64,000 nt of DNA. It comes from Phototrophicus methaneseepsis. GTDB taxonomy: Bacteria > Chloroflexota > Anaerolineae > Aggregatilineales > Phototrophicaceae. The notes under the pieces are model-generated. The model did not search any database. It saw only the letters and a list, made by a program, of their open reading frames with translations, and was not told the origin of the DNA. The position numbers and the translations under genes were made by a program. Positions 36,952 to 46,028 of this stretch are shown piece after piece. The stretch spans positions 1,612,001 to 1,676,000 of the forward strand of contig NZ_CP062983.1 of NCBI RefSeq assembly GCF_015500095.1, in the 5' to 3' direction. Positions within the stretch are counted from its first letter, which is position 1. Each line of letters begins with the position of its first letter.

Positions 36952-37285
36952 GTCTAACTCCTTTTCCGGTTGCCCGGCTTTCTTTCTTTGCTAGCCAGTA
37001 CAACATAGCTGGATAAGCGCGTACTGAGGTATATCAAGACGTTATGTTGGAATCCCTGCTGATGTCGTTAAGGTGCTTCTCATAACGGTTGCCAGGGCTG
37101 GATGGGCTTCTCTTTCTCTCATATTGTCATACTGAAATCATATATTGATGATGGGGTGCTCTTACCCGGTATTCATATCCTCATAACAGAGCGTTATTTC
37201 TTTATCGACATAATAAGCGCTACGTCACCACAGCAACATCTAATCGATATATAAGGACATTAAATAGATAAGGAGGGAAGATTTT
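36952..37285. other. Divergent intergenic region before the YccF gene
   Basis: No gene is seen in about 330 bases. AAGGAGGGAAG at 37269-37279 is a strong ribosome-binding site for the next gene. A short inverted repeat ATAAC-agagc-GTTAT near 37186 is the only dyad noted; significance is doubtful. Confidence 0.45.
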
Positions 37286-37666
37286 ATGTCCGCAGTTGGT
37301 AATATCCTCTGGCTGGTTTTTGGGGGCTTCTTCACAGGACTGGGCTATATTCTGGGTGGTTTGATTATCTGCTTGAGCATCATTGGTATCCCCTTTGGTC
37401 TAAAAGCCATACAATTTGGTGCCTCTTTGATGACACCCTTTGGCAAATCAACTGTCCCGCGCGAAGGCGGACAAGGTTGCCTTGCTCTATTCTTCAATAT
37501 TGCGTGGCTGGTGCTCTTTGGGTGGGAAATTGCTGCACTTCATATCGCCTTCGGCCTGGTCCTGGCTGTGACAATTGTGGGCTTACCCTTTGCCCAACAG
37601 CATTTTAAGCTCGTGCCAGTGGCCTTGCTTCCTTTCAGCTATAAGCTGGAGCGCCTCGCCGAATAA
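37286..37666 (+). CDS. YccF-domain membrane protein
   Basis: This 126-aa protein consists of two similar hydrophobic halves. The YccF signature GNILWLVFGGFFTGLGYILGG is followed by IGIPFGLKAIQFGASLMTPFGK, and the second half repeats the pattern with VGLPFAQQHFKLVPVALLPF. Four membrane segments are likely. Function is unknown; it is preceded by an unusually strong ribosome-binding site (AAGGAGG). Confidence 0.9.
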   Translation: MSAVGNILWLVFGGFFTGLGYILGGLIICLSIIGIPFGLKAIQFGASLMTPFGKSTVPREGGQGCLALFFNIAWLVLFGWEIAALHIAFGLVLAVTIVGLPFAQQHFKLVPVALLPFSYKLERLAE

Positions 37667-37805
37667 AAGACAGCACAAAGTGACAGCATAAAAAGGCAGA
37701 ATGCGGAATAATAAAGCAAGCTGTGCTGTATGAGGTGATCTCAGATGCACGGCTGAGACGGTTTCACCTAAATAACAATCGTCAATGAAGTGGACGGGAT
37801 GATGG

Positions 37806-38948
37806 ATGACCATCGATGGTGGGTCTAAACTGGTGCGCTGGGTTGTCAGCGCGATTATTGGCTTAATATTTTTTGCACTGTTTGTCATTTTCCAGCAGGT
37901 TATCTTGCTATTGCTCACCGCAGTTCTGGTGGCGCTTATCCTCGATCTGCCTATCCAGGCTCTGAATCGTATGGGGCTTTCTCGTAGGGTTGGCACGCCG
38001 CTTGTGCTGGGCGTGGTGATTCTGGCCCTGGTAGGGATTAATATTATCGCTGCGCCGATTTTGGTCCGTCAGGGAGAAGTGCTCGTTTCAGATACTATCC
38101 CGCGCAGTTTACGACAGTTCGATAGCTGGTGGCGGCGTCAGAGTTTTACCCTCAACGAAACGCTTGAAGATATGCCGCTTGTGAACGATATGAACGCGAA
38201 TGATCTGACGGACGGCCTATCCGTGCGGTTTGATGATGCGGTGGCATCTGTTGTTAATGGCATCTCGCCTGTGATTAGTGGCGCGCTCAGCACCGTTTTT
38301 AGCCTGCTTGTGATTTTGTTTGCGGTGATCTTCCTGTTGGCGGAGCCACACGTATATATGAACGGCTTCCTCAATCTTGTACCACCCTTTTACCGAGAAC
38401 GCGCAGAAAACATTATATTCAAGCTGGATAGTATGCTGCGTTATTGGATATCGGCCATGGCTGTCTCCATGGTGTTGCTGGGTGTCGGCGTATGGATTGG
38501 CTTACAGGCTCTGAATGTGCCGCAGGCATTTACATTATCGATTATTGCTGGCGCGACATCATTCATCCCGAACTTTGGTCCGATCATTGCCGTTATTCCG
38601 GCGGCTGCTGTGGCCTTCGCGACGGAAGGCGTTAATCCGCTGGTGGTGATCGTCGTGATCTACTTTGTGACATTCCTCCAGAACCAGATTCTCTTGCCCA
38701 TCCTGATGTCCAATGCGGTGAATATTCCCCCTCTGGCGATCTTGTTTGGTCAGATTATCTTCGGATTACTATTTGGTTTTATGGGCTTACTGCTGGCTGT
38801 GCCGCTGACTGTGATTGTGGGCGTCCTGATAAATGAGGTCTATGTTCAGGACTTGCTGGGTTATAAGCCCCAGCAGGTCAAACAGGAGGTCGTTGAGGAA
38901 GATCTTGACGACAATCTGGATGCAGAGACTGTATCAGGCACCGCATAA
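37806..38948 (+). CDS. AI-2E family transporter-like permease
   Basis: This 380-aa membrane protein has the family layout: two N-terminal membrane helices, a soluble helical segment (about 85-150) and a C-terminal bundle of five to six helices with ATSFIPNFGPIIAVIPAAAVA near 250 and LLAVPLTVIVGVLINEVY near 335. Despite the name, members export or exchange diverse solutes including Na+ and quorum signals; substrate is unknown. An acidic C-terminal tail follows. A bidirectional terminator separates it from the convergent SDR gene. Confidence 0.9.
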   Translation: MTIDGGSKLVRWVVSAIIGLIFFALFVIFQQVILLLLTAVLVALILDLPIQALNRMGLSRRVGTPLVLGVVILALVGINIIAAPILVRQGEVLVSDTIPRSLRQFDSWWRRQSFTLNETLEDMPLVNDMNANDLTDGLSVRFDDAVASVVNGISPVISGALSTVFSLLVILFAVIFLLAEPHVYMNGFLNLVPPFYRERAENIIFKLDSMLRYWISAMAVSMVLLGVGVWIGLQALNVPQAFTLSIIAGATSFIPNFGPIIAVIPAAAVAFATEGVNPLVVIVVIYFVTFLQNQILLPILMSNAVNIPPLAILFGQIIFGLLFGFMGLLLAVPLTVIVGVLINEVYVQDLLGYKPQQVKQEVVEEDLDDNLDAETVSGTA

Positions 38949-38984
38949 TACCCACCCTATAAAGGTTTCTCTATAAACAAACTA

Positions 38985-39010
38985 AAAAGGACAGCGCGTG
39001 CTGTCCTTTT
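38985..39010. terminator. Bidirectional terminator
   Basis: AAAAGGACAGC and GCTGTCCTTTT pair perfectly around a four-base loop, giving T runs on both strands between the convergent permease and SDR genes. Confidence 0.88.
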
Positions 39011-39040
39011 TTGATACGTGTTGCGATGAGACGATAGCTA

Positions 39041-39835
39041 TTACCCTTGCAGCAGGGATTGCGCCCCGTCGATCCATATTTCTGTGCCGCTGATATGGCT
39101 GGATGCATCGCTGCCCAGGAATGCCACCAGCTCAGCCACTTGCTCTGAGCTGCCCGGCTCGCCACCCGTCAGTGGGATTTGCCCTTCCGGGTAATCGACT
39201 TTGACGCCAGCGCCTTTTAAGTCCGCGCGTTCTGTATTGTCGTCGATATTGGTTTCAATCGCGCCAGGGCAAATGACGTTTGCGCGGATATGATAATCAC
39301 CCAGTTCCACAGCGATCATCTTGACGAAGGCCACCTGTGCCGCTTTAGAGCAGGCGTAGGCTGTCGCGCCTGTGTTGCTGAACATGCGCGTCCCATTGAC
39401 GGATGCCGTCACAATGATGGAACCCCCTTTTTTCTTGAGGTAAGGCAGGGCATATTTCACGGTCATGAAAGTGCCTTTGAGGTTGATTTCAATGGTTTTG
39501 TCCCAATCTTCGACGCTGAGGTCTTCAAGAGGGGCCCATGTGCCATTGATACCCGCATTTGCAAAGACAATGTCGATTGTATCCCATTTATCTGTGGTTT
39601 CTTTGATCGCACTCTGAATATCTCTGGCTTTGGAGATGTCTGCTGTGATGGCGATTGCCTCGCCACCTTCTTTTGTGATCTCATCACGGACACTTTCGAT
39701 CTCGTCGGCGGTGCGGCTTAGCAGGGCAACCTTAGCCCCTTCTTTGGCAAAGTGGCGGGCTGTTGCTGCGCCGATGCCAGAGCCGGCCCCTGTAATGAAT
39801 GCGACTTTGTTTTTAAGCGTCATTGTCATGCTCAC
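39041..39835 (-). CDS. Short-chain dehydrogenase/reductase (SDR)
   Basis: This 264-aa classical SDR has the cofactor motif TGAGSGIG near residue 15, NAG at about 98, catalytic Ser in TASVNGT, and the Y-x3-K pair in AYACSKAAQVAF near 160. The absence of an acidic residue at the end of beta-2 (LLSRTADE has Arg) favours NADP. The C-terminal GTEIWIDGAQSLLQG is standard. Substrate cannot be predicted; it is a single gene in the stress-gene region. Confidence 0.92.
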   Translation of the reverse strand: MSMTMTLKNKVAFITGAGSGIGAATARHFAKEGAKVALLSRTADEIESVRDEITKEGGEAIAITADISKARDIQSAIKETTDKWDTIDIVFANAGINGTWAPLEDLSVEDWDKTIEINLKGTFMTVKYALPYLKKKGGSIIVTASVNGTRMFSNTGATAYACSKAAQVAFVKMIAVELGDYHIRANVICPGAIETNIDDNTERADLKGAGVKVDYPEGQIPLTGGEPGSSEQVAELVAFLGSDASSHISGTEIWIDGAQSLLQG

Positions 39836-40019
39836 TTTTCATCTGTGCTTGTGTGCTTGATTATGAAATAACGATGCTGGAGTTTGATTGACACGGACGT
39901 TTGCTTTGCATAAGCAAGATGTATTAAAAGATGAGTATCCCCTTAAATGTGGTGAGCCTATTGTGAGTAAAGTTAAATTGGCTTCTCTCATCAGCTACAA
40001 TAAGGGGTACGTGTCGTCA

Positions 40020-40053
40020 CATAGATCGACTCATATAGATCTACTCATAAGGG
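40020..40053 (+). repeat. Short imperfect tandem repeat upstream of the hybrid kinase start
   Basis: CATAGATCGACT (40020-40031) is followed directly by CATATAGATCTACT (40032-40045) and the start of a third unit, CATAAGGGG (40046-40054). ATAAGGGG also occurs about 47 bases upstream. It lies 20-50 bases before the preferred start codon and might be a regulator site or chance. Confidence 0.4.
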
Positions 40054-40070
40054 GAAACAAACAGCCAACT

Positions 40071-42326
40071 ATGCCGTCCGTCCAAGAATTGCAAGCCAAA
40101 ATCGATTCACTCCTGGAGGAGAATGAACGCCTCATCCTGGAGAACGCAACGTTGGAAGCGATCGGCGATGGCATCCTCGTGATTAATCGTGAGGGGAAGG
40201 TCATTAAGTATAATGATCGCTTCTGGCAAATGTGGTGGGATTCGTCCGAAGACCTGGAATGCTGTGAAACACATGACGAAGTCCTGGAACTGATGCGGTC
40301 CCAAATTCATCCCAACAGCCCACGCCATGTCATCAAGAATCTTTTGAAACCAGCTAACAGCCCTCAGCAGCTCATTGATATTGAGCTATCCGATGGGCGC
40401 GTTTTTGAGCAGTATTCAGGTACAAAGTACGTTCGTAACAGCGTCGTCGGCTACGTCTGGTCATTCCGCGATGTGACCGAGCGCCGCCATGCAGAACGAG
40501 AACTGCATCGCTACCAGCAGTATATTGAACGCGTGATTACCTCTGCGCCGATTGTCCTCTTTGCAGTGGATGCCGACGGGACAGTGACCTTTGCCCAGGG
40601 CAAGGCGCTCGCGCGCATGGATCTTGATCAGGATGAATTGGTCGGCGCGAATATCTTTAGCGGCTCTATCGACCATCCCATGCTGAATGATCTCCGTGGG
40701 GCCTTTAATGGGGAATCCACACGCAAAATTCACGAATTACAGGGCCTGTTCTTCGATATTAGTGCGCGGCCCTTTTATGATGAGAACGATCAGATATTAG
40801 GCATCGTTGGCCTGATGGTCGATGTGACTGACCAGATGCGCGCCCGCGAAGCTTTGCAGTATACCGTCACGTTGCGTGCTGCCAAAGAGGCGGAAGAGCG
40901 CGCTCGTAAAGCAGCGGAAGATGCTAACCTCGCCAAGAGTACGTTCCTGGCGAATATGAGCCACGAACTGCGGACACCCCTTAACTCGGTGATTGGCTTT
41001 TCGCAGTTCCTGGTACATGATCCCAAGCTGTCATCGTCACAGCGAGAATATGTTCAGTTGATCATGCGCAGCAGCGAGCATCTGCTGACGCTTATTAATG
41101 ACATTCTGGAAATGTCGCGGATTGAATCGGGCCGGGTGCAGCTTAACCCGATTGACTTCGACCTGCGAGAAATTCTGGAAGGGTTGGATTCGGTTTATCA
41201 TGCCCAGGCCAGCACGCAGAATCTGTACTTTGATACAGATTTTGCTGAGGATTTGCCACGTTACCTCTGTGGTGATCGCAATAAGCTGCGTCAAATCCTT
41301 GTGAACTTACTGAGCAATGCGATTAAGTTTACGGATGAGGGCGGTATTACGCTGCGCGCCTGGATTGAGCCGGATGCAAATCAACAGCGTAACCATCTTT
41401 TCTTTGAAGTGCGCGATACGGGCATCGGTATTGGCCTGGAAGAATTGAACGTCCTGTTTGAGCCATTCGTCCAGACTGACAGCGGTAGGCAGGCGCAGAC
41501 GGGTAGTGGCTTGGGCCTCGCGATTAGCCGTGAATTTGCCCAGATGCTCGGCGGGAACATCATCGTTAATAGTGAGGTGGGCAAGGGCAGCATCTTCACT
41601 GTCGATGTTTATATGGATAATGCCACTGTCGTGCCCACCGCAGAATCTAACAATGAAGCGCACGTCATCGGCATTGCATCCGATGAGCCTAAGTACCGCG
41701 CCTTGGTGGTAGATGATAAGTGGGAAAATCGCCTCATGCTGCTGAAGATGCTGGAACGCGTTGGCTTCGAAGTGTTAGAAGCTGCCAATGGCCGTGAAGC
41801 CCTCCAGATGTGGCAAGTCAATCATCCTCAAATCGTCTTCATGGACATGCGCATGCCGGAGATGAATGGCTATGAAGCGACGCGGCGCATCCGTGCCCAG
41901 GCGATAGAAACAGAGGAGCAGCCTGTGATTATCGCCGTCACGGCCAGCGCCTTTGAACAGGACCGTGAGCGGGTGATGGCGGTGGGCTGTGATGATTATG
42001 TCTCCAAGCCCTTTAAAGAGTCCGTTCTCTTTGACCGCATCGCGCATCATCTGGACCTGGAATTTATCTATGAAGACCCTGAAGAAGAGGGCGAAACGGA
42101 TACCCATGTGCCAGAAGTCCCCGAAACATTGGAGCTACCGGCAGAAATGATTGGCCGGTTAAAGCTGGCGATTAAAAATCTGAGCGTGTCTGAAATCGAG
42201 CGTCTGGCCCCGCATGTTCGTGAGATTGATGCGCAATTCGCAAAACACTTACTCACTTTTGCGCGGAACTTCGACTTCCGCTCAATTGCGGAGCTTATAG
42301 ACAAGGCGGAGGGACGCCATGACTGA
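40071..42326 (+). CDS. Hybrid sensor histidine kinase (PAS-PAS-HisKA-HATPase-REC)
   Basis: From ATG 40071 the protein has 751 aa and starts with a coiled coil (ELQAKIDSLLEENERL). Two PAS domains follow (about 25-140 and 145-260), then HisKA with the phosphorylated His298 in MSHELRTPLN, an ATPase domain with NLLSNAIKF, DTGIGIG and GSGLGLAI, and a receiver domain with Asp592 in FMDMRMPEMNG. The last 100 residues are helical. No membrane segment is present, so it senses a cytoplasmic signal. The frame stays open 61 codons upstream from a TTG; that stretch looks less like protein. It overlaps the next kinase by eight bases. Confidence 0.88.
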   Translation: MPSVQELQAKIDSLLEENERLILENATLEAIGDGILVINREGKVIKYNDRFWQMWWDSSEDLECCETHDEVLELMRSQIHPNSPRHVIKNLLKPANSPQQLIDIELSDGRVFEQYSGTKYVRNSVVGYVWSFRDVTERRHAERELHRYQQYIERVITSAPIVLFAVDADGTVTFAQGKALARMDLDQDELVGANIFSGSIDHPMLNDLRGAFNGESTRKIHELQGLFFDISARPFYDENDQILGIVGLMVDVTDQMRAREALQYTVTLRAAKEAEERARKAAEDANLAKSTFLANMSHELRTPLNSVIGFSQFLVHDPKLSSSQREYVQLIMRSSEHLLTLINDILEMSRIESGRVQLNPIDFDLREILEGLDSVYHAQASTQNLYFDTDFAEDLPRYLCGDRNKLRQILVNLLSNAIKFTDEGGITLRAWIEPDANQQRNHLFFEVRDTGIGIGLEELNVLFEPFVQTDSGRQAQTGSGLGLAISREFAQMLGGNIIVNSEVGKGSIFTVDVYMDNATVVPTAESNNEAHVIGIASDEPKYRALVVDDKWENRLMLLKMLERVGFEVLEAANGREALQMWQVNHPQIVFMDMRMPEMNGYEATRRIRAQAIETEEQPVIIAVTASAFEQDRERVMAVGCDDYVSKPFKESVLFDRIAHHLDLEFIYEDPEEEGETDTHVPEVPETLELPAEMIGRLKLAIKNLSVSEIERLAPHVREIDAQFAKHLLTFARNFDFRSIAELIDKAEGRHD

Positions 42327-43500
42327 TGTATATTCACCTGTTGATACGGTTGCGGATGGCTATCGCGACAATGTCGAGACGATTTTGATCGTCGATGATG
42401 AGCCAAACAACCTCAAAGTCTTATATGATCTTTTATCGCAGCACAGCTACGAAGTGCGTGCCGCCCGCGATGGGCAAATGGCCCTGGATACCGTCCAGGC
42501 AGCCACACCGGACTTGATCTTGCTCGATATTAAAATGCCGGGTATGACTGGCTACGACGTCTGCCAGAGGCTAAAAGCCAACCCGGAAACGCGCGATGTC
42601 CCTGTCATCTTCATCAGTGCCCTGAATCAGGTCGAAGATATTGTGAAGGCTTTCGATGTGGGCGGGGTGGATTACATCACCAAGCCCTTCCAACATGCAG
42701 AAGTGATGGCGCGCGTTCGGACGCATCTCACCATCATTCAACAGCAGCGCCAACTTACCTTCCAGCAAGAGCAGATCGCTGCGATGCGCCGCCGCGACCG
42801 TGACCGCTTCGACCATCTCACGGCAATGCGGGAGCAGTTCGTTCGGTCGGCTGCCCATGATCTGAAGAACCCACTGGCCCTGGTAACAGGTTATGCCAGT
42901 ATGCTGCGCCGTTTTGATGAAGTCCGTACCAGCCCTAAAATCCTGGAATGTGTGGAACAGATTGAATACAGCGGCGAGCAAATGCTCTCTTTGATCACCA
43001 GTATGCTCGATTATGTGCGTATGCAGAGTGGCCTGAACCTTGATCTGGAACAGGTTTCTTTGCCGGATTTCCTGGCGAATATCATTGATGGGCATCGTGC
43101 CAATGCACAGGAAAAGGGCATCAATCTGGTTTTCAAAGCGCCAGATGAAGACCTGCACGTTAAGATTGACCGCCAGTTGATGAAGCGCGTCTTCGATAAT
43201 TTGCTCTCTAATGCCATTAAATACAGCCCTGCGGATACCACCACAGAAGTCGAATTGGTTATAGATCGTAACCGTGCGGCGACACATATACGTGACCAGG
43301 GGTATGGCATCCAGCAGGATGAAATTCCTCATCTCTTTGAGCCATTTTACCGGGCTGCGCAGAAGGGCCAGGATATTGAAGGCTCCGGTTTGGGCCTTTC
43401 TGTCGTACGAGAGATTTTGCAGCAGCACATTGGCAGTATTGAGGTCAAGAGTACCCCCGGTAAAGGCAGCACCTTCAGCGTTTACCTGCCACTACGCTAA
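42319..43500 (+). CDS. Response-regulator/histidine-kinase hybrid (REC-HisKA-HATPase)
   Basis: This 393-aa protein has its receiver domain first (phospho-acceptor Asp70 in LLDIKMPGMTG, Lys in YITKPF) and then a coiled coil, HisKA (His180 in SAAHDLKNPLAL) and ATPase domain (LLSNAIKYS, IRDQGYGI, GSGLGLSV). It is cotranscribed and translationally coupled with the preceding hybrid kinase, so the two probably form a phosphorelay in which the REC of one talks to the HisKA of the other. There is no DNA-binding output gene nearby. A terminator follows at 43520. Confidence 0.92.
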   Translation: MTDVYSPVDTVADGYRDNVETILIVDDEPNNLKVLYDLLSQHSYEVRAARDGQMALDTVQAATPDLILLDIKMPGMTGYDVCQRLKANPETRDVPVIFISALNQVEDIVKAFDVGGVDYITKPFQHAEVMARVRTHLTIIQQQRQLTFQQEQIAAMRRRDRDRFDHLTAMREQFVRSAAHDLKNPLALVTGYASMLRRFDEVRTSPKILECVEQIEYSGEQMLSLITSMLDYVRMQSGLNLDLEQVSLPDFLANIIDGHRANAQEKGINLVFKAPDEDLHVKIDRQLMKRVFDNLLSNAIKYSPADTTTEVELVIDRNRAATHIRDQGYGIQQDEIPHLFEPFYRAAQKGQDIEGSGLGLSVVREILQQHIGSIEVKSTPGKGSTFSVYLPLR

Positions 43501-43519
43501 AAATCCCGCAGTTTTAAGG

Positions 43520-43547
43520 AGCGTTCATCAGAAGATGAGCGCTTTTT
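43520..43547 (+). terminator. Terminator of the kinase pair
   Basis: AGCGTTCATC and GATGAGCGCT pair (one G-U) over an AGAA loop and are followed by TTTTT. Confidence 0.85.
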
Positions 43548-43646
43548 AATCTGATCTCATCGAATTTATATACGGATTTCAGCACTTTATGGGCTGGTCT
43601 TCTTAGAATTCACTTAAATCGCTAACAGCGGAAGACAGGCTATATC

Positions 43647-44096
43647 ATGGCACGGTTTGAACAATCCATTGATGTAAACGTTCCTTTGAGTGTTGCTTAT
43701 AACCAGTGGACACAATTTGAAGACTTTCCACGTTTTATGGAAGGTGTGGAGGAAGTTCGTCAAATTACAGATGAAATGATTTTCTGGCATGCTGAAATCG
43801 CCGGTGTAGAGCAAAAATGGCATGCCAAAATTACAGAGCAAACCCCTGACCAGCGTATCGCCTGGACCAGTACCAGTGGTGCGCGTAATGCAGGTGTCGT
43901 CACCTTCCATTACATTGATGAAGATACCACGCGTGTCATGTTCCAGATTGAATATGATCCATCTGGCTTTATTGAGAATGTTGGCGCAGCCCTGGGTATG
44001 GTTGAGCGTCGTATGGCTGGCGATCTGGAGCGCTTTAAAGAATTCCTGGAAAAGCGCAAGATGCCAACAGGCGGCTGGCGTGGCAAAATTGACTGA
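43647..44096 (+). CDS. SRPBCC (polyketide cyclase/START-like) protein
   Basis: This 149-aa protein has the helix-grip fold pattern: FEQSIDVNVPLSVAYNQWTQFEDFPRFMEGVEEVRQI at the start is the classic beta-helix-helix entry (shown to locate it), and DPSGFIENVGAALGMVERRMAGDLERFKEFLE forms the long C-terminal helix. Such proteins bind a hydrophobic ligand; many are encoded with stress and membrane genes. Ligand unknown. It is flanked by terminators on both sides. Confidence 0.88.
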   Translation: MARFEQSIDVNVPLSVAYNQWTQFEDFPRFMEGVEEVRQITDEMIFWHAEIAGVEQKWHAKITEQTPDQRIAWTSTSGARNAGVVTFHYIDEDTTRVMFQIEYDPSGFIENVGAALGMVERRMAGDLERFKEFLEKRKMPTGGWRGKID

Positions 44097-44118
44097 CAAC
44101 GACGCCATGACAATTTAG

Positions 44119-44145
44119 AACGGGCCACTCAAAGCGGCCCGTTTT
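44119..44145 (+). terminator. Terminator of the SRPBCC gene
   Basis: AACGGGCC and GGCCCGTT pair perfectly over nine bases, followed by TTTT. Confidence 0.85.
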
Positions 44146-44282
44146 CGTATCCCATCACAGTAGTGATCTAACTAAGCGAAACGACATCGAAGCCCACATC
44201 ATAGCAACCTAAAAGCGCCAAAGCGCATCATCAAAACGAGCTAAAAACGCCAAAATGAACCACCAAGGAGATAAGTAATCTG

Positions 44283-45236
44283 ATGTTAAAAGAGTTCTGG
44301 ACGATCCTGAAGCAAACTTTTACGGAGTGGAATCAGGATGAGGTCCCGCGTTACGCGGCAGCCTTGGCCTTTTACACGGCCTTATCTGTCGCGCCTTTGC
44401 TGGTCGTCATTGTGGCGATTGTAGGTGCCGTTTATGGTCAGGCGGCTGCACAGGGCCAGATTGTCGGGCAGATTCAGTCTGTTGTTGGTGAAGAAGGTGC
44501 CTCCGTTGTCCAGGATATGATCGCCAATGCTTATAAGGCTGGCGACAATTGGATTTCCACAATTATCAGCATTGTGGTGTTGCTGTTTGGTGCTACCGGG
44601 TTGTTTGGTCAGCTCCAGAAGACGCTTAACGACATCTGGAATGTGGAGCCACCTAAAAATAATCCTATTCTTTCTGTCGTTCGTCAGAAGCTGCTTTCCT
44701 TCGGCATGATCCTGATTATTGGCTTTTTGCTGCTGGTATCGCTCGTCCTGAGTGCGGTGATCTCTTCATTACACTTATGGCTGACGAACCTTTTCCCGGC
44801 GGCACAGGTCTTCTTCCAGGTGCTGAGCTTCCTGGTAAACTTCGGCGTGACGACCCTGCTATTTGCTCTGATCTATAAATTCTTGCCAGAAGCGCAAATT
44901 GAATGGCGAGACGTTGGTGTTGGGGCTGTGGTCACGTCCCTGTTATTCTCGATTGGCCGTACCGTATTGGGTTTGTACCTGGGTGGCGGCAGTACGACGT
45001 CCGTTTATGGGGCAGCGGGCAGCCTGATGGTCATTTTGCTGTGGGTCTACTATTCGGCGCAGATTATCCTGTTTGGTGCTGAGTTTACACAGGTCTATGC
45101 ACGCCGATATGGGTCTCGCATCTTAAGCCAGGGCATTGACCGCAAAGCACTGGAAAAAGAAGAGAAAATCGCGGAGCACAGCCAGCACGAGACGCTCAAC
45201 ACGCCAGAAGGTTTGAGTGCGACACCGCCCACCTAG
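44283..45236 (+). CDS. YihY/BrkB-family membrane protein
   Basis: This 317-aa inner-membrane protein shows the YihY/BrkB pattern: AAALAFYTALSVAPLLVVIVAI near residue 25, an amphipathic region, FGATGLFGQLQKTLNDIWNVEP near 100, and YGAAGSLMVILLWVYYSAQIILFGAEFTQVYARRYG at 240-275, with six membrane helices. The family was once proposed as RNase BN, which is not supported; it is a probable transporter or envelope protein. The hydrophilic tail is rich in Glu. AAGGAG lies before the ATG. Confidence 0.9.
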   Translation: MLKEFWTILKQTFTEWNQDEVPRYAAALAFYTALSVAPLLVVIVAIVGAVYGQAAAQGQIVGQIQSVVGEEGASVVQDMIANAYKAGDNWISTIISIVVLLFGATGLFGQLQKTLNDIWNVEPPKNNPILSVVRQKLLSFGMILIIGFLLLVSLVLSAVISSLHLWLTNLFPAAQVFFQVLSFLVNFGVTTLLFALIYKFLPEAQIEWRDVGVGAVVTSLLFSIGRTVLGLYLGGGSTTSVYGAAGSLMVILLWVYYSAQIILFGAEFTQVYARRYGSRILSQGIDRKALEKEEKIAEHSQHETLNTPEGLSATPPT

Positions 45237-45278
45237 CCAGTAGGTTGATACGGTGTTCGCAGCATCATATGACAGCAA

Positions 45279-45306
45279 AACCGGGCTTTTACGGCTCGGT
45301 TTTTTC
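45279..45306 (+). terminator. Terminator overlapping the end of the opposite gene
   Basis: AACCGGGC and GCTCGGTT pair with one mismatch and run into TTTTTT on the + strand. The stem overlaps the last codons of the convergent membrane-protein gene (TEKTEP-stop), an economical arrangement. Confidence 0.7.
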
Positions 45307-45813
45307 TGTGGGTGTCACCATATCAATCAGGCCCATAATCATCTGATAAAGCGCCACGATGACGGAGATCGTCGCCCCGGTGATGAAAGACGAAGCAAAC
45401 ACCACGATGTAGTATGCAATGCCGAACCACGTCTGCAACTGCTGGTTTTCCGTTAATGGGATCGATAAGAATAGCAGCAGCAAAGCGGCGATGCTCAGCG
45501 TCATGCCACCAATTGTCGTGATCAATCGCAGAAAAATATAAAATTCCTGATCAAATTCATGGTCCCAACGCCGCGACAGACCAATCAGCGTTAACAGCAG
45601 CGATACAATCGTACTCATGGATGTAATAATCGCGAAACACAATGTGCGCACAGTCGGTGCCATCGCTTCCAACAGAGCACGCGCATGAATATCGCTGTAA
45701 ATTTGACCCACGCCAATAAAGCCCAACAAAGAGCCGACAGTTACGATGACAGCGCTGAAAAATGCGAGCTTGGCGTGAGGAATATAGAGGATGAGTTGTT
45801 TGATGGGATTCAT
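45289..45813 (-). CDS. Membrane protein of unknown function, four predicted helices
   Basis: This 174-aa protein has hydrophobic stretches at about 16-36, 58-80, 95-117 and 128-155 and begins MNPIKQLILYIPHAKLA. A charged segment RRWDHEFDQEFYIF separates helices two and three. I do not recognise a family. It is a single gene, convergent with the BrkB-like gene. Confidence 0.7.
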   Translation of the reverse strand: MNPIKQLILYIPHAKLAFFSAVIVTVGSLLGFIGVGQIYSDIHARALLEAMAPTVRTLCFAIITSMSTIVSLLLTLIGLSRRWDHEFDQEFYIFLRLITTIGGMTLSIAALLLLFLSIPLTENQQLQTWFGIAYYIVVFASSFITGATISVIVALYQMIMGLIDMVTPTEKTEP

Positions 45814-45935
45814 AACGGTGGGATGGGTCCTTTTAATGCGTTACAGGCATACAGATAGCGAGTCTTCGGAGGCCATCAGGCAATGGCCTGGGTCGTATAG
45901 TCATTGAGCCATAGGGCTGCGGCTAGCGGACAACA

Positions 45936-45958
45936 AACCACCCTGTAGCAGGGTGGTT
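45936..45958 (-). terminator. Terminator of the CsbD gene
   Basis: AACCACCCTG and CAGGGTGGTT pair perfectly around a three-base loop; the minus strand continues TGTTGTCC. It lies 70 bases after the CsbD stop. Confidence 0.75.
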
Positions 45959-46028
45959 GTGTTGTTTAGCCTTATGAAGCAGTTGTGTCTTACGCGCTAT
46001 GATGAGAAAGCCACTTGTTAGCGGCTAA

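Noticed and set aside
39888-39893. TTGACA -35 element of the hybrid kinase promoter
   Set aside because: The hexamer is perfect, but no acceptable -10 lies at the right distance, so I did not call a promoter.
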